A DNA stretch of 64,000 nt. Source: Gaiellasilicea sp033857955 (GTDB lineage Bacteria > Actinomycetota > Thermoleophilia > Gaiellales > Gaiellaceae). A model generated the notes under the pieces. The model was not told the origin of the DNA. It saw only the letters and a list, made by a program, of their open reading frames with translations, and made no database searches. The stretch spans positions 5,243 to 69,242 of the forward strand of contig JAWVCW010000023.1 in assembly GCA_033857955.1 (NCBI GenBank). The letters run 5' to 3'. Positions 8,895 through 17,370 of this stretch are shown one piece after another (positions within the stretch are counted from its first letter, which is position 1; each line of letters begins with the position of its first letter). A program made the translations under genes and the position numbers.

Positions 8895-8920
8895 GATGGG
8901 CTGAGACCATTCGCGGCGAG

Positions 8921-9601
8921 ATGAAGGTTCTCGTCGTCGAAGATCAGCTCAAGATGGCCGGCCTGCTGCTGCGCGGCTTTCGCAAGAACGGCGACGCTGT
9001 GGACGTCGCCCGCACAGGAGAGGACGCGGTCTGGATGACAGGCGCGGCCGAGTACGACGCGATCGTGCTCGACGTGATGCTGCCGGGGATGGACGGCTTC
9101 GAGACCCTCGCCGCGCTGCGTGAGCAGGGTCGCTGGACGCCGGTCCTGATGTTGACCGCCCGCGATTCAATCGAGGATCGGATCGCGGGACTCGACGTCG
9201 GGGCCGACGACTACCTGACGAAGCCGTTCTCGTTTGCCGAGCTGCTCGCCCGTCTGCGCGCGATCGTCCGGCGCGGCGCGGTCGAGCGGCCGACCGTCCT
9301 CGATGTCGGCGACCTCCGCCTCGACCCCGCGACGAAGCAGGTCTGGCGTGGGACGACCGAGATCGAGCTGACCGCGAAGGAGTTCGCGCTGCTGGAGGCG
9401 TTCATGCGACGCCCGGGCGAGGTGCTCTCGCGCGACCATCTGCTCGAGCAGGCGTGGGACATGGGCTACGACAACCGCTCGAACGTGATCGCCGTGTACG
9501 TCAACTACCTCCGCGACAAGATCGACCGCCCGTTCGGCGCGAGCTCGCTCGCGACCGTCCGCGGCTCGGGCTACCGGCTTCGAAAGGACGATTCGCGATG
9601 A
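8921..9601 (+). CDS. OmpR-family response regulator
   Basis: A 226-residue protein. The receiver domain starts MKVLVVEDQ and has the phospho-acceptor in IVLDVMLPGMDG and the switch Lys in YLTKPF. A winged-helix DNA-binding domain occupies about residues 130-224, with the recognition region LSRDHLLEQAWD and the wing GSGYRL. It overlaps the kinase gene by four bases. The repeats just upstream fit autoregulation. The MprA/PhoP-like architecture is common in Actinobacteria; the stimulus cannot be read. Confidence 0.94.
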   Translation: MKVLVVEDQLKMAGLLLRGFRKNGDAVDVARTGEDAVWMTGAAEYDAIVLDVMLPGMDGFETLAALREQGRWTPVLMLTARDSIEDRIAGLDVGADDYLTKPFSFAELLARLRAIVRRGAVERPTVLDVGDLRLDPATKQVWRGTTEIELTAKEFALLEAFMRRPGEVLSRDHLLEQAWDMGYDNRSNVIAVYVNYLRDKIDRPFGASSLATVRGSGYRLRKDDSR

Positions 9602-10950
9602 GCCGCATGCCGATCCGAGTCCGGCTCACGCTCGCCTTCGTGCTCGCCATGGGCCTCGTGCTCGCGGCGGTCGGTCTCTTCCTCTACGTCCGCGTCGGGT
9701 CCGCCCTCGACCGCACGATCGACCAGGGCCTCCGAGGTCGTGCCGCGGACGTCGCCGCTCTCGTCCAGCAGGCGGACTCCGGCCTTCGCGAAGCGGGGGG
9801 CCTGCGCGGGGCGGACAATGGCTTCGCCCAGGTCGTCGGGCCGCAGGGAACCGTGTCCGACTCGACGCCGGGACTGGGCGACCAGCCTTTGCTCACCGGC
9901 AACCAGCTCGCGCGAGCGCGTCGAGGCCAGACCTTCTTCGAGCGGACGATCGGCGACGAGCACGTGCGCCTGCTGGCGGTCCCGGTCGCAGCGCAGGACG
10001 CGCGGCTCGTCGTCATCGTCGGTGCGACACTCGAGCCACGGGCCGACGCGCTCGCGGATCTCGAGCGCCAGCTTCTCGTCGGCGGGCCGATTGCGCTGCT
10101 GCTTGCCTCCGTGGCGTCCTATCTCCTTGCCGCGGCTGCGTTGCGTCCGGTCGAGCAAATGGGCGAACGCGCTGCGACCGTCTCGGCGGCCAGTCCGGGA
10201 CGGCGCCTGCCCGTTTCGCGAGCCGACGACGAGATCTCGCGTCTCGGCGGCAGGCTGAACGACATGCTTGCGCGCCTCGAGGCCGCACTGGAACGCGAAC
10301 GCGCGCTCGTCTCGAACGCCAGCCACGAGCTGCGGACCCCACTCGCCCTGCTGAAGACCGAGATCGAGCTGGCCCTCGACGAGCCCGACTCTGCACCCGC
10401 GCTCGCGGCCGCGCTTCGCTCAGCCGGCGAGGAGACCGATCGGCTCGCCCAGCTGGCCGACGATCTGCTGCTCCTCGCGAGCATCGACTCCGGGAAGCTG
10501 CCACTCCGCCGCACGCGCGTCCCGGTCGCAGAGCTGCTCGACTCGATCGCAACCCGCTTTCGCCGCCGGGCAGCCGATGCCGGCCGCACGATCGAAGTTG
10601 CGGCTCCGGGTGACCTGGTCGCGCTCGTCGACCGTCGCCGGTTCGAGCAGGCCCTCGCCAACCTCGTCGAGAACGCGCTACGCCACGGCGCCGGCACCGT
10701 TCGACTCGAAGCGGGCAACGGTCCCGGCGGGCTGACGATGCACGTCAGCGATCAGGGGCCCGGGTTCCCGCCGCAGTTCCTCGACCTCGCCTTCGCACGA
10801 TTCAGCCGCGCTGATGGCTCACCAGCCGGAACCGGGCTCGGTCTCGCGATCGTGGCCGCGATTGCAGACGCACACGGCGGCACCGCCACCGCCTCGAACG
10901 GTGCAGCCGGAGGGGCCGAGATCGCGTTGACCGTGCCGGCACCGGAGTGA
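9598..10950 (+). CDS. HAMP-domain membrane sensor histidine kinase
   Basis: A 450-residue kinase with TM helices at about 8-30 and 160-182, enclosing an extracytoplasmic sensor of about 130 residues. A HAMP linker, HisKA with the acceptor His in SHELRTPLALL (near 242) and HATPase_c (NLVENALRHG, DQGPGFP, GTGLGLAIV) follow. Start ATG 9598 is chosen because it overlaps the regulator stop (ATGA); an in-frame extension upstream reads only through the regulator gene. It partners the preceding OmpR-type regulator. Confidence 0.93.
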   Translation: MSRMPIRVRLTLAFVLAMGLVLAAVGLFLYVRVGSALDRTIDQGLRGRAADVAALVQQADSGLREAGGLRGADNGFAQVVGPQGTVSDSTPGLGDQPLLTGNQLARARRGQTFFERTIGDEHVRLLAVPVAAQDARLVVIVGATLEPRADALADLERQLLVGGPIALLLASVASYLLAAAALRPVEQMGERAATVSAASPGRRLPVSRADDEISRLGGRLNDMLARLEAALERERALVSNASHELRTPLALLKTEIELALDEPDSAPALAAALRSAGEETDRLAQLADDLLLLASIDSGKLPLRRTRVPVAELLDSIATRFRRRAADAGRTIEVAAPGDLVALVDRRRFEQALANLVENALRHGAGTVRLEAGNGPGGLTMHVSDQGPGFPPQFLDLAFARFSRADGSPAGTGLGLAIVAAIADAHGGTATASNGAAGGAEIALTVPAPE

Positions 10951-10984
10951 GCTCGGCGGTGCCCGACCCCCTTCGTTTCCATCC

Positions 10985-11419
10985 TCAATCCGGTGCGAGA
11001 AGGTCCGCCACGGCGCCGAATATGAGCCCGCCCACGGCAGCGATGAGTGCGACCCACCCAGGGTTGTTCGCCAACCAGTCGATCGAGTACCACCCCGAGT
11101 CGGGAATTGCGAGCGACCAGATTCCGAACGCCACCACAGCCAGGCAGGCCAGGACCCAGTCACGGGACTTCACCTTCTTACGTGTTGTGAGGGCGGCAAG
11201 GAGGACGAGACCGAACGCCAATGCGCCGCTGACGATCAGCCAGATCAGGCTTGGGTTCGGATCTGGGGTCTGAGTCCGGAGCGTCGTGATCCCGACCGTG
11301 TAGATGGCGATCACGTCGGCCGGGATCCACTGCACAACTCGGTCCACGAACGCCTTGACTGGCGAACCGGGAGCGAGCGTGCCAGCCCCGCTCTGACGCC
11401 CGACGCCCCACGCGCTCAT
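10985..11419 (-). CDS. Hypothetical multi-TM membrane protein
   Basis: A 144-residue protein with about three to four hydrophobic helices (IWLIVSGALAFGLVLLAALT, a WVLACLAVVAFGIWSLAI region and a C-terminal VALIAAVGGLIFGAVADLL). An amphipathic stretch, VKAFVDRVVQWIPADVIAIY, precedes them. No family recognised. It faces away from the CHAT-like pair that starts 70 bases to its right. A second small membrane protein lies on the other side of that pair, so a functional link is possible but unproven. Confidence 0.65.
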   Translation of the reverse strand: MSAWGVGRQSGAGTLAPGSPVKAFVDRVVQWIPADVIAIYTVGITTLRTQTPDPNPSLIWLIVSGALAFGLVLLAALTTRKKVKSRDWVLACLAVVAFGIWSLAIPDSGWYSIDWLANNPGWVALIAAVGGLIFGAVADLLAPD

Positions 11420-11488
11420 AGACGCACTTCGGGTTGGTTGGTACGCTCGATCTGCCGACTGTAACGCTGTTTGGCTTCACGGTGCAAT

Positions 11489-11821
11489 GTGGCTGACCCC
11501 TTCCAGGAACTCGACATCGCGACGCGGGACAGGGTGGTCACCGCGCTCTACGCGTGGGCCGAGCGCCAGGAGGATCCGAGCGAGCCCGTTCTGCGTTTCC
11601 TCGACGGCTCGGCATTGAGCCCGCAAGATCTTCTCGACGAGTCACCGGCGCACATCTTCTTGCCGCCGGACGTGATCGCACGGGCTTTTCCACCTGACAC
11701 GGGAGAACCGCCGAGCCGCGCCTGGAGCCACGTCGTCAACCTCGTCGCAGTGAGCGTGCAGCACGGAGAAGATCTCGACGAGATCCTCTCGGAGCTCGCC
11801 AACGAGTACGAGGCGCTCTGA
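11489..11821 (+). CDS. Hypothetical acidic helical protein beside CHAT-like gene
   Basis: About 110 residues starting at GTG 11489 (MADPFQELD). An in-frame TTG at 11471 gives six extra residues, and no strong ribosome site separates the two. The protein is acidic and mostly helical, without Cys or membrane segments. Its end (GEDLDEILSELANEYEAL) overlaps the start of the next gene, implying translational coupling. It could be an adaptor or inhibitor domain of the protease-like partner. I do not recognise the family. Confidence 0.6.
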   Translation: MADPFQELDIATRDRVVTALYAWAERQEDPSEPVLRFLDGSALSPQDLLDESPAHIFLPPDVIARAFPPDTGEPPSRAWSHVVNLVAVSVQHGEDLDEILSELANEYEAL

Positions 11822-12441
11822 CGGTTCTCGTCATCACGCCGCGCGACGACCGCTCGTCACGCCAGTCCGCCGCCTGGGCCGACGAGCTCGAAAGACGGTT
11901 TCCGACTCAGATCGACATCCACAGCTCGAAGTCGTGGGCGAAGGTCGATGCGCAGCTGTCGCACCATCAGCACGTCATGTACTTCGGGCATGGTGACAAG
12001 GACGCGCTCATCGTTCCTGCAGGGCTGCTCAGGAAGAAGGTGGTTCTCGCTGACGAAGTCAATCTGACCGGGACTCCAGACCGCATCGTCATCGCCGTCG
12101 CGTGTTGGTCGAGCGACGGCCTGGGCAAGGCGGCGACGGACAAGATCCATTCCGTCCCCGTACAGAGCTACCTCGGGTGGCTCGACGAAGTCAGTTGGCC
12201 CGAGGAGTGGCCGGACCCGATCGGCGATGCCGTGGTCGAGGGGCTCTCACCGCTGTTCAACGGCCAGACCGTCGCCGATTGCCGGCGTGAGCTCGAGAGC
12301 CGTCTCGACGATGCACACGACACCTACCGCACTCAAGGGCAAAACCACATGGCGCCCGACCGAGTGCCGTTTGGGAAGATGTGCGCGCTGTACTGGCGGC
12401 ACCGGATGGACGTGCAAGGCGACGACCGGGCAAGCATCTAG
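11818..12441 (+). CDS. CHAT/caspase-like peptidase candidate, apparent CTG start
   Basis: An open frame of about 207 residues beginning LTVLVITPRDD. The core has a strand ending HVMYFGHG and a later strand RIVIAVACWSSDGLG. This is the His-Gly and Ala-Cys layout of CHAT/caspase-clan peptidases, with His near residue 58 and Cys near 96. No ATG, GTG or TTG precedes the His strand in this frame. The first such codon, ATG 11977, would remove the N-terminal strands and start inside the catalytic strand. CTG at 11818 overlaps the previous stop as CTGA, like normal coupled genes here, so I infer a CTG start. Substrate unknown. Confidence 0.5.
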   Translation: MTVLVITPRDDRSSRQSAAWADELERRFPTQIDIHSSKSWAKVDAQLSHHQHVMYFGHGDKDALIVPAGLLRKKVVLADEVNLTGTPDRIVIAVACWSSDGLGKAATDKIHSVPVQSYLGWLDEVSWPEEWPDPIGDAVVEGLSPLFNGQTVADCRRELESRLDDAHDTYRTQGQNHMAPDRVPFGKMCALYWRHRMDVQGDDRASI

Positions 12442-12467
12442 CGACTTCGATCTCGTGTCTCCTGCCG

Positions 12468-12731
12468 CTACTGGTCGCCTCGCCAGACTCCGACGAACGC
12501 GCCCTTGATCCCACGCCGGCCGACGAAGAGAAAGACCGCGGCCATGAGGCCGCCGATCGCCGCGCCGACCTCGGGTGGTATCGCGGTTCCGTTCAGCCCG
12601 ACGAGCCAGATGACGAGCGGAGCGAGTCCGGAGCCGGAGCCCAGAGCCATCGATGCGTTCGGATTGTTCGAGACGACCCGACGGGTCGCGCCCCTCGTCG
12701 GTGCGTTGGCGACTGCAGCCTGTTCGCTCAT
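12468..12731 (-). CDS. Small two-TM protein, holin-like in size
   Basis: An 87-residue protein. A polar N-terminus of about 35 residues is followed by two hydrophobic segments (LAPLVIWLVGL and AAIGGLMAAVFLFVG) joined by a short TAIPPEVG turn, and a basic RRGIKG tail. It resembles small holin-like proteins in topology, without a motif that proves it. It is convergent with the CHAT-like gene (27 bases apart). It may belong with that cluster or be independent. Confidence 0.6.
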   Translation of the reverse strand: MSEQAAVANAPTRGATRRVVSNNPNASMALGSGSGLAPLVIWLVGLNGTAIPPEVGAAIGGLMAAVFLFVGRRGIKGAFVGVWRGDQ

Positions 12732-12851
12732 GGAAAACCCTCCGTTTGGTGAGCGGGGCCGCAGAGCCCGCCGTCGACCTTCACCTCAAGACGAGCGCGA
12801 GGCGACCGATCTTCCATCCGAGTTCGATCGCCCTTGACGGTCGCGTGTGCG

Positions 12852-13667
12852 ATGCGTAGCGTCGCCGGGGTGCAGATCGGTAGGGCCGGGCCCCCAGTAA
12901 GCCACATCTGCCAGGCCTATCCCGACAGGGTCGAGGTGCGGGGGCATGACCTCACCGGCGACCTGATGGGCAGGTTGAGCTTCACCGAGTACTTCCACCT
13001 GCTGCTGACCGGACGCGAGCCGACCGCTGACCAGCGCTACTTCCTCGATCTGCTCCTGATCAGCATCGCCGAGCACGGGATGATGCCGACCAACGTCGCA
13101 GCACGGATGACGCTTGCTGCCGACCCCGGATCGTTGCAGGGTGCCCTTGCCGCCGGGATCCTGGGCGCCGGCCCGGTGATCCTCGGCACGTCCGAATCGT
13201 GCGCGGTACTCCTCCGGGAAGCTCAGGAGAAGGTGCTCGCCGGCGGCGCGCCCGCTGAGGTTGCGGCCGAGATGGCAAGTGCGATCCACACCTCCGGCGG
13301 CAAGATGCCGGGATTCGGCCATCCGGTGCACAGGCCGCTCGACCCGCGAGCCGAGCGGATTCTCGAGCTCGCGGACGATCGCGGGGTGAGCGGGCCTCAC
13401 ATGCTGCTCGCGCGTCACCTCCGCGATGCCGTGGCCGGGACCTGGGGGAAGCCGCTGACGATGAACGTCTCGATGCCCATCGCGGCGGTGCTGCTCGACC
13501 TGGGCTTTGCGCCGACCACCGTGAAGGCCATTCCGCTCCTCGCGCGCACGGCCGGCCTGCTCGCTCACCTCGCTGAAGAGCAGCAGCACCCCGTCGGCTT
13601 CCTCCTGGCGGCGCGGGCTGAGGAGGCGATCGAGTACGAGCGACAGCCGGAGGATGGCCGGGGTTGA
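12852..13667 (+). CDS. Citrate synthase-family protein (citryl-CoA lyase-like)
   Basis: About 271 residues, shorter than citrate synthase (roughly 370-430). It keeps the family's first His segment (EHGMMPTNV) and second His segment (PGFGHPVHRPLDPRA), plus the C-terminal LLARTAGLLAHLAEE helix. Short members act as citryl-CoA lyases or on related acyl-CoA substrates. ATG 12852 is preferred to a TTG at 12834. The stop overlaps the PaaK-like gene, so the pair probably works on one CoA thioester. The exact substrate is not readable. Confidence 0.8.
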   Translation: MRSVAGVQIGRAGPPVSHICQAYPDRVEVRGHDLTGDLMGRLSFTEYFHLLLTGREPTADQRYFLDLLLISIAEHGMMPTNVAARMTLAADPGSLQGALAAGILGAGPVILGTSESCAVLLREAQEKVLAGGAPAEVAAEMASAIHTSGGKMPGFGHPVHRPLDPRAERILELADDRGVSGPHMLLARHLRDAVAGTWGKPLTMNVSMPIAAVLLDLGFAPTTVKAIPLLARTAGLLAHLAEEQQHPVGFLLAARAEEAIEYERQPEDGRG

Positions 13668-14968
13668 TGCTCGCGCCTGAGGTCGAGGCCAGCCCGTGGG
13701 CCGAGCAACTCGCCCTTGACGGGGCTTCCTATCGCACTCAACTCGCGTACCTCTTCGACCGCTCGGCCTTCTATCGCGAGAAGCTGGCAGCGGCGGGATT
13801 CGCCTCTGCCGGGGCGGCCGGCGGCCTGGCGGACATCGCGCAGTTGCCGCTCACGGAGAAGCGCGAGATCCGGGCGACGTGCACCGCCGACAATCCGATC
13901 GGTGGACATCTCTGCGCCGAGCCGTTCGAGATCGTCCGGATCTACTCGACGAGCGGCACCACCGGGACACCGAGCTACATCCCCCTCACGGCGAGCGATC
14001 TCGACAACTGGGTGACGGGCTCGGCGCGCAGCTATTCGGCCTCCGGCGTGTCCGCAGGCCAGCGCGCGATTTCTTCCTACAACGCCGGGCCGTTCGTGGC
14101 GGGCGCCGCGATCGAGGCCTTCGACCGCATCGGCCTGTGCCACATCCCGGTCGGCACCGGCAACACCGAGCGTCTGATGACGGCGGTCGAGTCGCTCAGG
14201 CCCGAAGCGGCGATCCTCACGCCCTCCTACGCCGCCTATCTGATCGAATGGGCGGCGCAGCGGGACGTCGATCTCGCTGGGTCGAGCGTCGAGCGCGTGC
14301 TGGTGGCAGGCGAGCCCGGCGGTGGCGAGCCGGCCTTCCGTGCGAAGCTCGAAGAGGGCTGGGGCGCCAGGGTCACCGAGGCGATGGGCATCGGCGACAT
14401 CGGCGTGTCGCTCTGGGGGGAGTGCGAAGAGCAGAGCGGCATGCACCTGGGAGCGCGCGGCTTCGTTCACGCCGAGCTGATCGATCCGGAGACGGGTGTC
14501 GCGGTCGAGCTGGGCGACGACGCCACCGGCGAGCTCGTGCTGACACATCTTCAGCATCGCGCCGCGCCGCTCCTGCGCTTCCGCACGCGCGATCACGTTC
14601 ACCTCCGGACGAGCCCCTGCGGCTGCGGCCGCACGGGCCCGCGCATCCGTTGCATCGGACGGACCGACGACATGCTGATCGTCCGCGGCGTCAACGTCTT
14701 CCCCTCGGCTGTGCGTGAGGTGGTGAGCGCATTCGAGCCCAAGGTCAGCGGCCACATCCTCGTCAAGCCCAAGGCACCGGGGGTCAAGCAGGAACCGCCG
14801 CTGCCCGTGAGCGTCGAGCTTGCGCGGGACTCGACGGGCGACGCAGCCCTCGCGGAAGCGATTCGTGACAGATTGCGCAACGTCCTCGTCGTCCAGACCC
14901 ACATCGATCTCGTGCCGTGGGGGACCCTGCGGCGCAGCGAATACAAGTCGAAGCTCGTCGAACACTAG
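13667..14968 (+). CDS. Phenylacetate-CoA ligase-like AMP-forming synthetase
   Basis: A 433-residue adenylate-forming enzyme of the PaaK type. The P-loop is IYSTSGTTGTPSYIPL (about residue 95), followed by the acyl-AMP region (GWGARVTEAMGIGDIG) and the C-terminal hinge RIRCIGRTDDMLIVRGVNVFPS. It activates an aryl or carboxylic acid with ATP and CoA. It overlaps the citrate synthase-like gene and is followed 15 bases later by a GST gene. The CGCGRTGPR stretch near 320 resembles a metal-binding loop of PaaK-like enzymes. Substrate unknown. Confidence 0.88.
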   Translation: MLAPEVEASPWAEQLALDGASYRTQLAYLFDRSAFYREKLAAAGFASAGAAGGLADIAQLPLTEKREIRATCTADNPIGGHLCAEPFEIVRIYSTSGTTGTPSYIPLTASDLDNWVTGSARSYSASGVSAGQRAISSYNAGPFVAGAAIEAFDRIGLCHIPVGTGNTERLMTAVESLRPEAAILTPSYAAYLIEWAAQRDVDLAGSSVERVLVAGEPGGGEPAFRAKLEEGWGARVTEAMGIGDIGVSLWGECEEQSGMHLGARGFVHAELIDPETGVAVELGDDATGELVLTHLQHRAAPLLRFRTRDHVHLRTSPCGCGRTGPRIRCIGRTDDMLIVRGVNVFPSAVREVVSAFEPKVSGHILVKPKAPGVKQEPPLPVSVELARDSTGDAALAEAIRDRLRNVLVVQTHIDLVPWGTLRRSEYKSKLVEH

Positions 14969-14982
14969 ACCGGGAGGATCAG

Positions 14983-15666
14983 ATGGCTGACATCACGCTC
15001 AACATCCTGAAGCCGAGCGTCAACAACCTCACCGTCCGCATCTTCGTGCGGGCCGCGAAGCTCGACTTCGAAGAGGTCGACGTGTGGGGCCAGACTCAGA
15101 CGCCCGAGTTCCTGCAGAAGGACCCTGCCCACCTGACGCCGATGATCGAAGAGGAGGGGCTGCCCAGGGGCTCGATGTGGGAGAGCTGCGCGATCATGCA
15201 GTACCTCTGCAACAAGCACGATCTCGACCACTTCTATCCGAAGGACCCGGCCCAGCGGGCGATGATCGACAGCGCGATGTTCTACCTGATCGGCACGCTT
15301 TATCCGCTGCTCACGCGGGCCACCTATCCCGCGCTCGGCTTCGCCCAGTATCCGGGCGAGGTCGGGACATCCGAGGCGGACGACAACATGAAGGCAGCGG
15401 CGCAGCAGGCGGCCGCGACAGCGCTGGCCGAGCCGATCGATGTCTATCGCGCGTTCTTCCTGGACGGCAAGCGGTTCATCGGTGGCGACGCTCCGTCGAT
15501 TGCCGACATCCGCCTGGCGGCGACGTTCGAGTTCCTGAATGCGATCGACTACGACGTTCCGCCGTGGGCCCGGGCGTACATGGCTGCGATGGAGGAGTCG
15601 CTCGGCGAGGCCTATGCCGAGCCCGCGGGTGATGTGCGCGGCTACATCGCCTCCGTGAAACCGTAG
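14983..15666 (+). CDS. Glutathione S-transferase-family protein
   Basis: A 227-residue protein. The thioredoxin-like N-domain (MADITLNILKPSVNNLTVRI and the cis-proline region LTPMIEEEGL) is followed by an all-helical C-domain with the N-capping-type segment FIGGDAPSIADIRLAATFEFL. The start follows GGGAGG. Most Actinobacteria use mycothiol, so the thiol partner is uncertain. It could be an isomerase or dehalogenase acting with the preceding CoA-ligase and lyase genes. Confidence 0.8.
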   Translation: MADITLNILKPSVNNLTVRIFVRAAKLDFEEVDVWGQTQTPEFLQKDPAHLTPMIEEEGLPRGSMWESCAIMQYLCNKHDLDHFYPKDPAQRAMIDSAMFYLIGTLYPLLTRATYPALGFAQYPGEVGTSEADDNMKAAAQQAAATALAEPIDVYRAFFLDGKRFIGGDAPSIADIRLAATFEFLNAIDYDVPPWARAYMAAMEESLGEAYAEPAGDVRGYIASVKP

Positions 15667-15718
15667 AAGCAACGGCAGGCGGCGCCCCGGGTGGGACGCC
15701 GCCCGCCGCCGATGCGCT

Positions 15719-15811
15719 TTACGAGGTCGGGGCCGGGGCCGAGGTGTCGTTCTGCCAGAGGCCGAACTCGTTCCCCTGCGTGTCCTTGCAGATCACGAAC
15801 CAGCCCCATGC
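15719..15811 (-). pseudogene. Remnant of a glyoxalase/VOC-fold protein
   Basis: The minus strand encodes only GWFVICKDTQGNEFGLWQND plus a short tail and stop. This is the conserved final strand pair of glyoxalase/bleomycin-resistance (VOC) proteins. The reading frame upstream breaks into a GGCACC tandem repeat, and no start or N-terminal half is present. It is a truncated copy, probably deleted at the repeat. Confidence 0.6.
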
Positions 15812-15813
15812 TC

Positions 15814-15839
15814 GGCACCGGCACCGGCACCGGCACCGG
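15814..15839. repeat. GGCACC tandem hexamer repeat
   Basis: Four perfect copies of GGCACC followed by GG. The repeat lies at the breakpoint of the VOC-protein remnant, so slippage or repeat-mediated deletion may have inactivated that gene. Confidence 0.85.
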
Positions 15840-15909
15840 GTCGTCCGCGTCCGGCGGAGGTGCTCGTGTCCGCCGCTGTCATTCAATAGACCTGCCTGTG
15901 TGGAGAATC

Positions 15910-16767
15910 TCATCGGCGGTCAGGGGCATAACGTCCCGGTGTCGTGCCGACGTGGCGCTTGAAATGACGGGTGAGGTGCGACTGGTCGAAGAACCCGACG
16001 CTCGCGGCAACGCGGGCGATCGGCTCGCCCTCGAGGAGACGCAGTCGTGCGGCCTCGATCCGCCTGCTCAGCACATAGGCGTGCGGCGCGATCCCGAATG
16101 TCTGGGTGAAAGAGCGAACGAGGTGCGTGGGATTCGCCGCGAGCAACTCTGCCGCAGCGGCAAGCGTCATCGTCTTGAAGGTACAGGTGTCGAGGAGGTC
16201 GCGCAGGCGCTCGGCCAGGTCGCTGCTCTTGTACAGCTGACGGTCTTCCGCCTGGTCGGTCAGGTGCTCCCGCAGTCGCTCCGCGACGAAGGCGAGGCGA
16301 GTCTCCGCCTCGAGAGCGTCGTCCGGACGTCGAAGGAGCTCGTGGAGCGTGTCGAGAGTGCGACGTAGCCGAATGTCCTCGATGAAGGGCTGATCGACGG
16401 CCCGCCCGATGAGGTGCTCGCCGAGCACGCTCGTCTCGAGATAGATCACGCGCTTTCGGTACCCACGGGCGGTGGCCGCCCGCCCGTCGTGAACGACGTG
16501 CGGGGGGAGCACGCTGACCGTTGATCGGCGTGCGCCCTGATGACGCCGGTCGAGGTCATAGCGGATCTCTCCCTCGTCGACGACGAAGAGCGTCCAGGTG
16601 TCGTGGGTGTGGGGTGGATAGGCGTGCTCGAGGAACTGGGCGTGGAAGACCTCTCTGACGCCGGGTACGGACGGCCTCCACGCGCGAACGTGCTCACGAG
16701 AGCGCACGCGCGACACGCAAAGAACGTACAAGACGTGGCCGGGCCCGTGCCGTGTACTCGAGTCCAT
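15910..16767 (-). CDS. AraC-family transcriptional regulator
   Basis: About 285 residues from ATG 16767; GTG 16716 or 16707 are alternatives that leave more promoter space. The N-terminal AraC cupin sensor has YPPHTHDTWTLFVVDEGEI. The C-terminal double HTH (about 185-285) has MTLAAAAELLAANPTHLVRSF and VAASVGFFDQSHLTRHFK, ending GTTPGRY. It is divergent from the LysE-type exporter with only 12 bases between nominal starts. It therefore probably controls that exporter in response to its substrate. Confidence 0.9.
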   Translation of the reverse strand: MDSSTRHGPGHVLYVLCVSRVRSREHVRAWRPSVPGVREVFHAQFLEHAYPPHTHDTWTLFVVDEGEIRYDLDRRHQGARRSTVSVLPPHVVHDGRAATARGYRKRVIYLETSVLGEHLIGRAVDQPFIEDIRLRRTLDTLHELLRRPDDALEAETRLAFVAERLREHLTDQAEDRQLYKSSDLAERLRDLLDTCTFKTMTLAAAAELLAANPTHLVRSFTQTFGIAPHAYVLSRRIEAARLRLLEGEPIARVAASVGFFDQSHLTRHFKRHVGTTPGRYAPDRR

Positions 16768-16779
16768 GGAGCCCCGGGC

Positions 16780-17370
16780 ATGGTGAGAGACATCGAGGCT
16801 CTCGTGGTCTTCGCGCTCGTCAGCTCGGGCACGCCCGGACCGAACAACGTGCTCCTGTGGGCGTCGGGATTCCAGTTCGGGTTCCGCCCCACCGTTCCTC
16901 AGATTCTCGGCACCTCGATCGGCATCGGCTCGCTCGCGGTTGCCGTCGCGGCGGGAATCGGCTTCCTGGTGACGGCAGTTCCCGAGGTCGAGCTCACCCT
17001 GAAGCTCGTCGGCTCTGCCTACTTGCTCTTCCTCGCCGTCCAGCTCGCCGGAGGCCACGCCATCCGGAGAGCTCAGATCGCGCGACCGCTTCGCCTCCAC
17101 CAGGCGGTCACGTTCCAGTTCCTCAACCCAAAGGCGTGGCTCTTCGCGCTCGCCGCGATCGGCACCTTCCGGCCGGACGGGCTGCCGGTCGCGGTCGGAA
17201 GCGCGCTCGTCGTCCTCGTGATGATGATCGTCGTCCTCCCCACCGCAGCCCTCTGGGCCGTCGGCGGGACCGCCCTCCATCGAGTCTCCACAGACGACCT
17301 CGTACAACGGACGCTCAGCGTGGCGCTCGCAGTCCTCCTCGCGCTGAGCATCGCCTTCATCTGGATCTGA
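16780..17370 (+). CDS. LysE/RhtB-family exporter
   Basis: A 196-residue membrane protein with about six hydrophobic helices. The family signature SSGTPGPNNVLLWASG is near the N-terminus and FQFLNPKAWLFALAAI in the middle. The family exports amino acids or related small molecules. ATG 16780 is used; the frame runs open upstream only as antisense of the AraC gene. It converges directly on the ROK gene, with no bases between the two stop codons. Confidence 0.88.
   Translation: MVRDIEALVVFALVSSGTPGPNNVLLWASGFQFGFRPTVPQILGTSIGIGSLAVAVAAGIGFLVTAVPEVELTLKLVGSAYLLFLAVQLAGGHAIRRAQIARPLRLHQAVTFQFLNPKAWLFALAAIGTFRPDGLPVAVGSALVVLVMMIVVLPTAALWAVGGTALHRVSTDDLVQRTLSVALAVLLALSIAFIWI

Noticed and set aside
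9454..9597. N-terminal extension of the OmpR-partner kinase
   Set aside because: It lies entirely inside the response regulator gene; the ATGA overlap at 9598 gives the expected start.
15814..15839. Possible CRISPR-type repeats
   Set aside because: The GGCACC units are contiguous hexamers without spacers. No CRISPR array or cas gene is present in the window.
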